A DNA stretch of 64,000 nt from Propionicimonas sp. (GTDB lineage: Bacteria > Actinomycetota > Actinomycetes > Propionibacteriales > Propionibacteriaceae), in assembly GCF_029975155.1 (NCBI RefSeq), contig NZ_JARKPQ010000200.1, forward strand, positions 62,001 to 126,000, read 5' to 3'. Every line of letters starts with the position of its first letter. Positions within the stretch are counted from its first letter, which is position 1. Shown piece by piece: positions 8,399 to 19,727 of this stretch. The notes under the pieces are model-generated. The model worked only from the letters and a program-made list of their open reading frames with translations. It did not search any database and was not told the origin of the DNA. A program made the translations under genes and the position numbers.

Positions 8399-9853
8399 AT
8401 GAGCACTGACGTCTCCCGATTCCCCTCCGCCGACATCGGCATCGTCGGCATGGCCGTGATGGGCAGCAACCTCGCCCGCAACTTCGCCAGCCGCGGCCAT
8501 GCGGTAGCCGTGTTCAATCGCACACCCACGCGCACCCGAGAGCTGATGGCCGAGCACGGCGCAGACGGCGCCTTCGTGCCGTCGGAGGACATCACCGACT
8601 TCGTCGCCAGCCTGAAACGGCCCCGCCGGATCATCATGATGGTCAAGGCCGGCGCGGCCACCGACGCGACCATCGACTCCCTCGTCCCGCTGCTGGAGCC
8701 CGGTGACATCCTCGTGGACGGCGGCAACTCCCACTTCCCGGACACGATCCGTCGCGAGGCCGCGCTGCGGGAGTCGGGGCTGCTGTTCGTCGGCGCCGGG
8801 ATCTCCGGTGGCGAGGAGGGGGCGCTGAACGGTCCGGCGATCATGCCCGGTGGACCCGCCGAGTCGTACGAGAGCCTCGGCCCGCTGCTGGAGAGCATCT
8901 CAGCCCACGTGGACGGGGTGCCGTGCTGCACCCATGTCGGACCCGACGGCGCCGGCCACTTCGTGAAGATGGTGCACAACGGCATCGAGTACGCCGACAT
9001 GCAGCTGATCGGCGAGGCCTACGACCTGCTGCGGCAGGGCCTGGGCGCCAGCCCGGCCGAGATCGGCGACATCTTCGCCGACTGGAACTCCGGCGATCTG
9101 GAGTCGTTCCTGATCGAGATCACCGCCGAGGTGCTGCACCAGGTGGACGCGGCGACCGGCACGCCGTTCGTCGACATCGTCGTGGACGAGGCCGGCCAGA
9201 AGGGCACCGGACGCTGGACCGTCCAGAACGCGCTCGACCTCGGGGTTCCGGTGACGGGTATCGCCGAGGCCACCTTCGCCAGGGCGCTGTCCAGCTCGCT
9301 GCCGCAGCGCGAGGCGGCCCGCCGGGTGCTGCCGGCGTCCGTGCAGCCGCTGGCGGTCAGCGACCGCGCGCAGTTCGTCGAGGACGTCCGGTCCGCGCTG
9401 TACGCGTCCAAGGTGGTCGCGTACTCCCAGGGCTTCGACCAGATCGCCGCGGCCAGCGCCGAGTACGGCTGGGGCATCGACCGGGGCGCGATGGCCCGGA
9501 TCTGGCGGGGTGGCTGCATCATCCGCGCCCGCTTCCTGAACCGGATCACCGAGGCGTACGAGCGCGACCCGCAGCTGGCGCTGCTGCTCGCCGACCCCTA
9601 CTTCACCGACGCGGTCACCGCGGGCCTGCCGGCATGGCGACGGGTGGTCGCGCAGGCGGCGCTGGCGGGCATCCCGGCACCGGCGTTCGCTTCCTCACTG
9701 GCGTACTACGACGGACTACGGGCCGAGCGCAGCTCCGCGGCGCTGATCCAGGGCCAGCGCGACCTGTTCGGTGCGCACACCTACCGCCGCGTCGACCGTC
9801 CGGGCACTTTCCACACCCTGTGGTCCGGCGACCATACCGAGGTGGAGGCCTGA
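8399..9853 (+). CDS. gnd: 6-phosphogluconate dehydrogenase, decarboxylating
   Basis: Oxidises 6-phosphogluconate to ribulose 5-phosphate and CO2 with NADP+, completing the gluconate route. Rossmann motif GIVGMAVMGSNLARNFASRG is at the N-terminus, followed by VDGGNSHFPDT, the catalytic stretch FVGAGISGGEEGALNGPAIMP, and HFVKMVHNGIEYADMQLI with the catalytic Lys. At 484 aa it is of the long, homodimeric type. ATG 8399 is preceded by GAAAGGA; an in-frame TTG at 8372 overlapping gntP is less likely. It ends the operon and is followed by a repeat-rich gap. Confidence 0.97.
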   Translation: MSTDVSRFPSADIGIVGMAVMGSNLARNFASRGHAVAVFNRTPTRTRELMAEHGADGAFVPSEDITDFVASLKRPRRIIMMVKAGAATDATIDSLVPLLEPGDILVDGGNSHFPDTIRREAALRESGLLFVGAGISGGEEGALNGPAIMPGGPAESYESLGPLLESISAHVDGVPCCTHVGPDGAGHFVKMVHNGIEYADMQLIGEAYDLLRQGLGASPAEIGDIFADWNSGDLESFLIEITAEVLHQVDAATGTPFVDIVVDEAGQKGTGRWTVQNALDLGVPVTGIAEATFARALSSSLPQREAARRVLPASVQPLAVSDRAQFVEDVRSALYASKVVAYSQGFDQIAAASAEYGWGIDRGAMARIWRGGCIIRARFLNRITEAYERDPQLALLLADPYFTDAVTAGLPAWRRVVAQAALAGIPAPAFASSLAYYDGLRAERSSAALIQGQRDLFGAHTYRRVDRPGTFHTLWSGDHTEVEA

Positions 9854-9870
9854 ACCGCGGGGTCAGACTC

Positions 9871-10018
9871 CGTCCCGCCCTCTTTCGTCGTCCCGCCCTC
9901 TTTCGTCGTCCCGCTCTTTCGTCGTCCCGGCCCCCTTTCGTCATCCCGGGCTTGACCCGGGATCTCCGTGACCGGCGTGCCGACCAGCGCGCCGGATCCG
10001 CGTTCGCCGGGATGACGG
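9871..10018. repeat. Tandem pyrimidine-rich repeats plus REP-like palindromes
   Basis: Four near-identical units (CGTCCCGCCCTCTTTCGT at 9871 and 9889, shortened at 9907, longer at 9923) lead into a REP-like palindrome ATCCCGGGCTTGACCCGGGAT (9943-9963) and an oppositely oriented end GTTCGCCGGGATGACGG. This is repeat family A, found again at 28925, 40620, 44458 and 48283-48441. I see no gene in 9854-10115. Confidence 0.75.
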
Positions 10019-10115
10019 AAGGGCGGTCTCGGCGCGAGTTGGCCGATCGGAGGCGGCCATGGCGGCTGGTGCGCGCCGGCCGCAACGTCACGACTCCGAA
10101 CGGCGTGCTTCTGGC

Positions 10116-10856
10116 ATGAAGCGACTGCTTGCCCTCGCGGGGCTCCTTCTCACCGGCTGCGCGACGGTGACCCCGGCTCAGCCGGCCGCGTCCCCACCGC
10201 CACCGACGCAGGTGGCCAGCCGCGAAGCACAGGGCGGGCTGTGCGTGAGCGGGCAGGAGTGCCGCTCGCTGCTCACCGTCCGCAGTGACGGCACCTGGGT
10301 GCTGGAGGGAGCAGAGGACCGGACGGGCACACTCGAACCCGATCAGCTGACCCGACTCCAGGACGCGGCCGCCCGCACCACGATGGCGGCCGCGCTGCCG
10401 TTCACCGGCACGTGCCCGACGGCCTGGGACGGTCAGGAGTACACCTACACCTGGACGTCGGGCGATCAGCGCCACACGGTGGCGTCCTGCGACCGGGAGG
10501 TCGACCCCGCCGACCCGCTGGTGACGGCGTTCGAGGAGTTGGTGGCCGACCTCGGCCGAGCCTGTCGTGATCTGGCCACTCGAGCTCGCAGGTGTGACAG
10601 CCGAGACGAGTGGGACGCCGTCAGTGGCCGGATCGCGACATCCGAAAACGCCCTCTCTGGCCGCCTGCGGCCCCCGGACGCATATCCGACCTTGTGTCAG
10701 CCCCTGCCAGAGCCTGCGGAACGCCAATTCGGGCCGCGCAGGCCCACATGCCGGGCGTCGAGGCCCGGAATTCCGGGCCGATCCGCTAGAATGGGTCCGT
10801 TCTGGAGCGTGCCGCCGTTGGCGGCTTTCTTACGTGAGGATTCCGCGATTGACTGA
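10116..10856 (+). CDS. Putative lipoprotein of unknown function (3' part doubtful)
   Basis: A short lipoprotein signal peptide, [18 protein letters not shown], has a clear lipobox (LLTGC) and is followed by a Pro-rich linker and about 120 residues with paired cysteines ([23 protein letters not shown]). I do not recognise the family. The frame stays open to 10856 and overlaps the gyrB start, but residues after about 150 ([13 protein letters not shown]...) look like read-through of intergenic DNA and contain the gyrB -10 box. A frameshift or true end near 10560 is likely. The start is ATG 10116. Confidence 0.6.
   Translation: MKRLLALAGLLLTGCATVTPAQPAASPPPPTQVASREAQGGLCVSGQECRSLLTVRSDGTWVLEGAEDRTGTLEPDQLTRLQDAAARTTMAAALPFTGTCPTAWDGQEYTYTWTSGDQRHTVASCDREVDPADPLVTAFEELVADLGRACRDLATRARRCDSRDEWDAVSGRIATSENALSGRLRPPDAYPTLCQPLPEPAERQFGPRRPTCRASRPGIPGRSARMGPFWSVPPLAAFLREDSAID
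10787..10792 (+). promoter_or_regulatory. gyrB -10 element
   Basis: TAGAAT at 10787-10792 is close to the ideal -10 hexamer and would start gyrB RNA near 10799, about 50 nt before the TTG start. A perfect 16-bp palindrome, GCCCGGAATTCCGGGC (10763-10778), covers the -35 position and could be an operator. Confidence 0.5.
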
Positions 10857-12873
10857 CGAGGCCAACCTCGCCGTGTCCGCTGCCCAGGCTGCCCATGTGG
10901 CCGAAGGCAGTTACGACGCGTCCGCGATCACCGTTCTCGAGGGACTTGAGGCCGTCCGCAAGCGTCCCGGCATGTACATCGGCTCGACCGGAGAGCGCGG
11001 TCTGCACCACCTGGTCTACGAGGTGGTCGACAACGCCGTGGACGAGGCGCTGGCCGGCTACTGCGACGCCATCCTGGTCGAACTGCTGGACGAGGGCGGC
11101 ATCCGGGTCACCGACAACGGCCGCGGCATCCCGGTCAAGGAGCATCCCAAGGAGAAGATCTCTGCGCTGACCGTGGCGCTGACCATGCTGCACGCCGGCG
11201 GCAAGTTCGGCGACGGCGGCTACAAGGTGTCCGGCGGCCTGCACGGCGTGGGCGTCTCCGTGGTGAACGCGCTGAGCGACTCGCTCACCGTCGACGTCCG
11301 CCGCGACGGCTACCACTGGCGGCAGTCCTTCACCCTCGGCGACCCGAACGAGCCGCTGCAGCAGCTGGAGAAGAGCACCGAGACCGGGACGATCGTCACC
11401 TTCTACGCCAGTCCGGCGATCTTCGAGACCACCACGTACTCCTACGAGACCCTGGTCACCCGGTTCCGCGAGATGGCGTTCCTGAACAAGGGCCTGAAGA
11501 TCACGATCGCCGATCGCCGCGCGTCCACCGCGACGGACGAGGACGAGGAGGATGCGCTCGACGCGCAGCCCCGGGTCCGCGAGCAGACCTTCCAGTACGC
11601 GGACGGCCTGATCGACTACGTGAAGTACCTGACCGGCAGCAAGGAGACCATCCACTCCTCCGTGATCGCGATCGATGCGATCTCCGAGGAGCAGCGAATG
11701 AGCCTCGAGGTCGCCATGCAGTGGAACTCCTCGTTCACCGAGAGCGTCCACACCTTCGCGAACACGATCAACACCCACGAGGGCGGCACCCACGAGGAGG
11801 GCTTCCGCGCGGCCCTGACCAACACGGTCAACAAGTGGGGCGAGACGTGGGGGATGATCAAGAAGCGCGAGGACCGGGTCTCCGGCGACGACATTCGCGA
11901 GGGCCTGACCGCGATCATCTCGGTGAAGCTGTCCGAGCCGCAGTTCGAGGGCCAGACGAAGACCAAGCTCGGCAACACCGAGGCGCGGTCGTTCGTGCAG
12001 AAGGTCGTCAACGACCTTCTCGGCGACTGGTTCGAGAAGAACCCGTCCGACGGCAAGGACATCGTCCGCAAGGCGCAGGCCGCGGCGACCGCTCGCGTCG
12101 CCGCCCGCAAAGCCCGCGACCTGGCCCGCAGCCGCAAGGGACTGCTGAACAAGGGCCAGTACGGCAAGCTGAGCGACTGCTCGTCCACCGAGCCGGCCGA
12201 GTGCGAGGTGTTCATCGTCGAGGGCGATTCGGCCGGTGGCTCCGCGAAGGGCGGACGCGACCCGCGCACTCAGGCGATCCTGCCGATCCGCGGCAAGATC
12301 CTGAACGTCGAGAAGGCGCGGCTGGACAAGATCCTGCAGAACAAGGAGGTCGAGGCGATCTTCAACACCCTCGGCACCGGCGTGCAGGACGACTTCGACG
12401 TGGACAAGCTGCGCTACCACAAGATCGTGCTGATGGCCGACGCGGACGTGGACGGCGCGCACATCCGCACGCTGCTGCTGACGCTGCTGTTCCGGTTCAT
12501 GAAGCCGCTGATCAACGCCGGCCACGTGTACCTCGCGCAACCGCCGCTGTTCCGGCTGCGCTGGTCGAACGCGCCGCACGAGCTCGCCTACTCCGACGCC
12601 GAGCGCGACTCACTGCGCGACGCGGGGGTCGCGGCGGGCAAGAAGCTGCCGAACGTGAACCCGATCCAGCGCTACAAGGGCCTCGGCGAGATGAACGCAG
12701 AGGACCTGTGGGACACCACCATGGACCCGGGCAAGCGGGCGCTGCTGCAGGTGACGCTGGAGGACGCCGCCGCGGCGGACGAGATGTTCACGATCCTGAT
12801 GGGCGAGGACGTCGAGCAGCGCCGCAGCTTCATCCAGCGCAACGCCAAGGACGTCCGCTTCCTCGACATCTAG
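10849..12873 (+). CDS. gyrB: DNA gyrase subunit B
   Basis: ATPase subunit of gyrase. GHKL motifs are seen ([38 protein letters not shown]), then the transducer domain and the TOPRIM segment ([19 protein letters not shown], then [18 protein letters not shown]), ending with [22 protein letters not shown]. The start is set at TTG 10849 because GTGAGGA sits 8 nt upstream and the resulting N-terminus leads smoothly into [28 protein letters not shown] 10873 is an alternative. 674 aa is normal. It is followed by a repeat and gyrA. Confidence 0.97.
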   Translation: MTDEANLAVSAAQAAHVAEGSYDASAITVLEGLEAVRKRPGMYIGSTGERGLHHLVYEVVDNAVDEALAGYCDAILVELLDEGGIRVTDNGRGIPVKEHPKEKISALTVALTMLHAGGKFGDGGYKVSGGLHGVGVSVVNALSDSLTVDVRRDGYHWRQSFTLGDPNEPLQQLEKSTETGTIVTFYASPAIFETTTYSYETLVTRFREMAFLNKGLKITIADRRASTATDEDEEDALDAQPRVREQTFQYADGLIDYVKYLTGSKETIHSSVIAIDAISEEQRMSLEVAMQWNSSFTESVHTFANTINTHEGGTHEEGFRAALTNTVNKWGETWGMIKKREDRVSGDDIREGLTAIISVKLSEPQFEGQTKTKLGNTEARSFVQKVVNDLLGDWFEKNPSDGKDIVRKAQAAATARVAARKARDLARSRKGLLNKGQYGKLSDCSSTEPAECEVFIVEGDSAGGSAKGGRDPRTQAILPIRGKILNVEKARLDKILQNKEVEAIFNTLGTGVQDDFDVDKLRYHKIVLMADADVDGAHIRTLLLTLLFRFMKPLINAGHVYLAQPPLFRLRWSNAPHELAYSDAERDSLRDAGVAAGKKLPNVNPIQRYKGLGEMNAEDLWDTTMDPGKRALLQVTLEDAAAADEMFTILMGEDVEQRRSFIQRNAKDVRFLDI

Positions 12874-12900
12874 CCCGACTTCACCCACACCCAGCAACCG

Positions 12901-12957
12901 ATGGTCGAGCTTGTCGAGACCTCACGAGGCGTCTCGATACTTCGACAAGCTCAGCAA
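12901..12957. repeat. Dispersed repeat family B, inverted pair
   Basis: GAGCTTGTCGA (12907-12917) and its exact complement TCGACAAGCTC (12942-12952) form a hairpin in the gyrB-gyrA gap, with GAGAC and GTCTC as inner arms. The half-element GTCGAG(C/G)(C/T/G)TGTCGAGAC recurs at 3520-3537 (inside recF), 38320-38337 and 51162-51179. Confidence 0.75.
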
Positions 12958-12996
12958 GGCCAAGCCGACGAACGGTAGGCAGGCAGGAGAACACCA

Positions 12997-15634
<2,638 letters not shown>

Positions 15635-15642
<8 letters not shown>

Positions 15643-16447
15643 GCGACAAGGCACCGTACGGGGCCGCACCGACCAGAGTCCCGACGACTCCGGCTGGAGC
15701 ATCGAGGGCGCCGAGTCGTACGGCGACGGCGGCCTGGGTGACACGGTCGTCCGGCTGCCGAGGATCCCGGCCGACGGCCCGCCTCCGGAACTTCCGACGC
15801 CACCGAAGGTGCGTCCACCGAGGAACTCGGGGGCGAAGAAGAACGCCGCCAGTGAGGAGACCACGATCGTGAAGCCGGCTGCTCCGGCGGCGCCTGCTGC
15901 CCGCGAGGACCACCACTCCTCGCCGTTCGCCGAGCCCAGCGGCCCGGGAATGGCTCCGCCCGCGATGCCGCCGGCGGCGGCCCCGACGGCGTTTGCCGTG
16001 CCGGCCGCGGCTGCCACGTCCGTGACGGCGCCGGTTGCCGCGCCCGCGACGAAGCCGAAGGCGTCCGGACTACGGCGCACGCGCAAGGCCCGGCTGCGGC
16101 TGGCGAAGGTCGACCCGTGGTCGGTGATGAAGACCTCGTTCCTGTTCTCGATCGCGTTCGGGATCATGTTCTGGGTGAGTGTGTCCGTGGTGTGGACGGT
16201 GGTCGTCAGCTCCGGTCTGTTCGACGCCATCAACCAGCAGATCATCGACCTGTTGTCGAGCCCCACCAGCCAGACCACCTGGCGCATCGAGGACTACATC
16301 AACACGAACAAGGTGCTCGGCATCACCGCCCTGCTCGCTGTGATCAACGTGGTGATCTCCACCGCCCTCGGCACCCTGACCGCGTTCCTGTACAACCTGA
16401 GCGCCAACATCCTCGGCGGCCTGGAGCTCACCCTCGCCGAGGACTGA
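15635..16447 (+). CDS. DUF3566 transmembrane protein
   Basis: Conserved actinobacterial membrane protein encoded directly after gyrA. The first ~150 residues are Pro/Ala-rich and look disordered; the C-terminal DUF3566 domain begins at [20 protein letters not shown] and has two membrane segments, ending [19 protein letters not shown] 15635 is chosen because GAGGAGGAAAAG precedes it and it overlaps the gyrA stop (GTGACTGA), so it is probably translationally coupled to gyrA. 270 aa. The molecular function is not established from sequence; in related actinobacteria it lies between gyrA and tRNA-Ile, as here. Confidence 0.88.
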
Positions 16448-16480
16448 AGCCGGGGAGGCCGCGCCACCCGCGACAGCACC

Positions 16481-16523
16481 GCTCCCTGAGGAGGTCGCGA
16501 GGAACGAGCAGCCTCATGAAGGG
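16481..16523. repeat. Dispersed repeat family C
   Basis: GCTCCCTGAGGAG at the left and CTCATGAAGGGC at the right match the layout of the dnaN-recF copy at 2661-2709. It lies between the DUF3566 gene and tRNA-Ile; no gene is seen in 16448-16645. Confidence 0.55.
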
Positions 16524-16645
16524 CAGCCCACCCTTCGACACACCCAACGCACCGTTCCGTGCCCGCTGAACATCTCTCCGCGAGCCCTCAAGTTGAGCCT
16601 GTCCACCGGAGTCTGTAACGTTTCCTCCTGCGTGCTTCGCATCCC

Positions 16646-16719
16646 GGGCCTATAGCTCAGACGGTTAGAGCGCTGCCCTGATAAGGCAGAGGTCACTGGT
16701 TCAAGTCCAGTTAGGCCCA
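16646..16719 (+). tRNA. ileT: tRNA-Ile (GAT)
   Basis: Acceptor arms GGGCCTA (16646-16652) and TAGGCCC (16712-16718) pair exactly. The D-loop carries TAGCTCAGACGGTTAGAG, the anticodon loop is CTGATAA with GAT at 16680-16682, and the T-arm has GGTTCAAGTCC. The CCA end is not fully encoded (ACCG). The position after gyrA-DUF3566 is the classical ileT site. The partner tRNA-Ala often found next to it is absent here. Confidence 0.97.
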
Positions 16720-16775
16720 CCGGAATCCCTGGCTCAGCTATGGCTGGGTGATCCGTTCTGGCTGGAGAGATCAGC

Positions 16776-18026
16776 TCAGGCACCGAGGACGCCGAGCGGA
16801 ACCACGTGCACCTTCGACGGCAGGGTGTAGGCGTACTGGGTTCCGGTGATGATGGCGAGGAATGCGGGTGGGCCTATGCGGTTGAGGTCGACCCGGTTGT
16901 CGCGCAGGGTGAGCAGGCTCCTCTCGGCGTCTGGGATCCTGGTCGAACCGAGCTTCACCTCGATTGCCGCCCAACGACCATCCGGGTACTCCAGGATCGC
17001 GTCGACTTCGAGCCCGGTGTTGTCGCGGTAGTGGTAGACCCGTCCCAGCTCGGCGCCGGCGAGGGCGCGGATGTCGCGGATCGCCATCGCTTCGAACACT
17101 TGGCCGAAGAACTCGGGGTCCCCAGCGAGTCGTTCAGCGCCGATCCCGAGCGCTGCGCACGCCAGGGCGGGATCGGCGAGGTGCAGCTTTGAGCTGGTGC
17201 GCAGCCGCGACTTTGAGCGAAGGGCGACGCTCCAGGCCGGCAGTTCCTCTAGGGCGAACACCCTGGTCAGGGCGTCGAGGTATGTGCGCACCGTTTCGGG
17301 GTTGAGGTGGCCCCCGTCGGCCGATACGTCGCGGGCGAGGTTCTCCAGGGTGGCCTCACTCGTGAGGTTGCGTGACACGCTCTCCAGCAGTCGCCGCATC
17401 CGCACCGAGTCGTGGCGGACGCCGGTCGCCAGCTGAATGTCGGAGGAGCACAGGTCGTCAACGTAGGAACGGTTGAAGGTGACGGCGTCCGAGGGTGTGG
17501 CGGTGAGCAGTGCCGGCCAGCCGCCCCGAACGGCTTCAGCCGCAAGGTCGGGATAGCTCAGCGGACTGGTTCCGCTCACCTGGACCTCGGCGCTGAGGTC
17601 GGCCAGTGACACAGCCGACGAGGAGCGCTGGCTCTCGGCCAGCGACATGGGTCGCATCCGCAGCCGGGCGATCCGACCGGCGCCCGAGTGCCGGCTGACG
17701 TCCTCAGGTGGGGTGGCCGAGCCCGACAGGATGAACTGTCCGCGCTGTTGACGGTCGTCGATCTCGTGCCGGATCACGTTCCACAGTGTTGGGGCGAGCT
17801 GCCATTCGTCGATCAGCCGCGGGATGTCTCCTTTCAGGAGCTCGGCCGGGTTGAGCGACGCGAGCTCGACCAGCTGAGGTGAGCTGTCTAGGCGGAGCGA
17901 GCTGCGGGAGTGTTCAAGCCCTGTTGACGTCTTTCCGCAGCCGCGGGGGCCCTCGATGAGGACACCTCCCATGGCGTGGAGAGACCGGTCGAGCGGCTTG
18001 TCCGCAGCCCGGGCAAGGTACGTCAT
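16776..18026 (-). CDS. AAA_14/DUF4143 family ATPase
   Basis: P-loop ATPase of the archaeal-type AAA_14 plus DUF4143 family. Seen: Walker A GPRGCGKTSTG (about residues 24-34), PRLIDEWQLAPTLWNVIRHEID, sensor-like GQFILSGSATPP, and the C-terminal DUF4143 fold with a PD-(D/E)XK-like core (VYHYRDNTGLEVDAILEYPDGRWAAIEVKLG, then RPDAERSLL-like end). ATG 18026 (MTYLARAADKPLDRS) is chosen; the frame upstream has no homology-like sequence. 416 aa. These proteins are mobile accessory genes of unclear function, sometimes linked to toxin or defence loci. Three direct repeats lie immediately upstream. Confidence 0.9.
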   Translation of the reverse strand: MTYLARAADKPLDRSLHAMGGVLIEGPRGCGKTSTGLEHSRSSLRLDSSPQLVELASLNPAELLKGDIPRLIDEWQLAPTLWNVIRHEIDDRQQRGQFILSGSATPPEDVSRHSGAGRIARLRMRPMSLAESQRSSSAVSLADLSAEVQVSGTSPLSYPDLAAEAVRGGWPALLTATPSDAVTFNRSYVDDLCSSDIQLATGVRHDSVRMRRLLESVSRNLTSEATLENLARDVSADGGHLNPETVRTYLDALTRVFALEELPAWSVALRSKSRLRTSSKLHLADPALACAALGIGAERLAGDPEFFGQVFEAMAIRDIRALAGAELGRVYHYRDNTGLEVDAILEYPDGRWAAIEVKLGSTRIPDAERSLLTLRDNRVDLNRIGPPAFLAIITGTQYAYTLPSKVHVVPLGVLGA

Positions 18027-18035
18027 GGTGGGAGC

Positions 18036-18103
18036 ATACCGGAGATCGCAACAGTTTTGTACCGGAAACTGCAACTGTTGAGTATCGGAGATTGCAAGGC
18101 ATT
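18036..18103. repeat. Three 23-bp-spaced direct repeats upstream of the DUF4143 gene
   Basis: The motif TA(C/T)CGGA(G/A)A(T/C)(T/C)GCAA occurs three times, at about 18037, 18060 and 18083, with a regular 23-bp period (about two helical turns). The first copy ends 10 bp before the ATPase start codon. They look like operator or iteron-type protein-binding sites covering the promoter. Confidence 0.75.
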
Positions 18104-18304
18104 GTCTCCAGTGCCGTCCGAGCAAGCCGCACGTGCAGCGGGCGGTGGCCAGGCAGACACCGAGAGCTCGGCTGTCAGCACGCTGGAGACCCCTTGTCAA
18201 AACCGGTTTCGAACAGCGACTAGCTTTTCTGCCCAGGGCAGCTGCCGTTCGTCCAGGCATCCAGCCGTCCGTCTATTCGAAAGGTCTGGGCTAGCTTTGG
18301 CAAC

Positions 18305-19264
18305 GTGTTCGTCGACACGGAGATCGCACCGGGCGTCGTGACCCGAGCCTTGACGCCCGAAGAAGCGTCCGAGAGCCGCGGGTGGCGTGAGGCGTTGCTG
18401 CCGGGACTGGAGCCGGACGCGGTGGCCCGGTTCATCGATCCCCGTCTGGACAAGGTCTACTCGGTCTTCGCTATGGCCGCGGGGAGTCGTCGTCTCGTCG
18501 TCAAGCAGGCCGAGGGCAACGAAGTGGCTGTCTACCGCTCGCATCTGGATGGTCGAGGCCTGCCCGTGCCAGAGCTCTTGCGAGTCGCGGACGTGGACGG
18601 CGCAACGTGGCTGTTGTTCGAATCGTTTCCGGGAGGTGATCTGCAGCGCTGCTCAATTGGGCAGGCTCGTGACGCCGGGCGCGCCGTCGGCCAGATAGCG
18701 GCCAGTGGTTGGTCGGAGCGGGGCGGCTCGCCGGACGCTACTGCCGCCTATCTCGCGACGCTCGATCGCGATCGTGATGTTCTTGAGGATCTCCCCGAGG
18801 TCCGACGGGCGTATGCCGTTCTGGCCCATCGCGCCGAAACGGGGCCCTGGGCTCTCGCCGAGGCTGATCTGCTCCCGATCAACGTTCTCCACGATGGCCA
18901 GAGAGCGTGCGTCATTGACTGGGGGTATGGCGAGGTGCTCCCCGTGATGCTGGATCCGGGCCGCTTCCTGGCCCACGGCGGTCCGGGGGAGAGTTCCATG
19001 TTCGTCCACGAGGACGGCGTCCGCTCCACGTTCCTCGCGGCGTGGCTGGATGAGGTCTGCTCCCGGGTCGACACCGCCCTCACCTCCGACCTGATGACGC
19101 GTGACGTCATGCTTGAGCACGTGCACCAGCACGTCGAGTGCTTCCGGTGGGTACGGCGCCTACTGGCCGCCGGAGAACAGCTTCCTGACCGGTACGACCC
19201 CGATCGTGACTTGTACTCGCACCTTGAGGCGGCCCGCCGTTTCGCGTGCGAAGCACTGAACTGA
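18305..19264 (+). CDS. APH-fold phosphotransferase, variant active site
   Basis: Protein-kinase-like small-molecule kinase of the aminoglycoside/choline kinase superfamily, 319 aa. The catalytic loop reads LAEADLLPINVLHDGQ followed by VIDWGYGE. The Asp and Asn of the usual HxDxxxxN motif and the metal-binding DW are present, but the His is Glu. A beta-rich N-lobe contains SRRLVVKQAEGNEVAVYR. The substrate is unknown. GTG 18305 follows TAGCTT by 7 nt, so the mRNA is probably leaderless. It is transcribed away from the DUF4143 gene. Confidence 0.75.
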   Translation: MFVDTEIAPGVVTRALTPEEASESRGWREALLPGLEPDAVARFIDPRLDKVYSVFAMAAGSRRLVVKQAEGNEVAVYRSHLDGRGLPVPELLRVADVDGATWLLFESFPGGDLQRCSIGQARDAGRAVGQIAASGWSERGGSPDATAAYLATLDRDRDVLEDLPEVRRAYAVLAHRAETGPWALAEADLLPINVLHDGQRACVIDWGYGEVLPVMLDPGRFLAHGGPGESSMFVHEDGVRSTFLAAWLDEVCSRVDTALTSDLMTRDVMLEHVHQHVECFRWVRRLLAAGEQLPDRYDPDRDLYSHLEAARRFACEALN

Positions 19265-19390
19265 CAGCGGTCGTGCGGTTGGCAGCGGACGCCAGTTCCT
19301 AGATCCGTCAGTACGACGAACGCACCGAGGTCTGGATCCGTTTCGCGCGACCTTGGAGGTCACGCGAGAGGCCGGACTATCCTGATCCGC

Positions 19391-19711
19391 ATGTCGCCCG
19401 CCTACCTGCCGGAGAGCATCACCCGCGCGCAGGCCGACGCCCTCCCGGGGGCCACCGTGCTCCAGTTCGGCACCGACTGGTGCGGCTACTGCCGGGCCGC
19501 GGAGCGCGTGATCGAGCCCGTGCTCGAAGCGACGGACGGGCTGCGCCGCATCCTGATCGAGGACGGCAAGGGACGCCCACTCGGCCGCTCCTATCGGGTC
19601 AAGCTCTGGCCCACGCTCATCTTCCTCGTCGACGGTGCCGAGGTTGCCCGGGTCGTTCGGCCCTGGCGCTCCGACGACCTGGCCGAGGCCATGGACCTGA
19701 TCGTCCGTTGA
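19391..19711 (+). CDS. Thioredoxin-like protein
   Basis: Small (106 aa) cytosolic thioredoxin-fold protein with the redox motif W-C-G-Y-C (Cys31/Cys34) and the cis-proline loop KLWPTLIFL. It lacks a signal peptide. The CGYC active site differs from CGPC of classical thioredoxin, so a specialised disulfide reductase role is possible. A TATCCT hexamer at 19378-19383 lies 7 nt before ATG 19391, suggesting a leaderless transcript. The last ~30 bases of the gene are imperfectly duplicated at 20783-20817, on the other side of the secreted-protein gene. Confidence 0.85.
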   Translation: MSPAYLPESITRAQADALPGATVLQFGTDWCGYCRAAERVIEPVLEATDGLRRILIEDGKGRPLGRSYRVKLWPTLIFLVDGAEVARVVRPWRSDDLAEAMDLIVR

Positions 19712-19727
19712 CCGTCGCCCACGGGCG

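Noticed and set aside
16646-16719. tRNA-Ile as an att site of an integrated element
   Set aside because: No second copy of the tRNA 3' end was found in the window and no integrase lies nearby.
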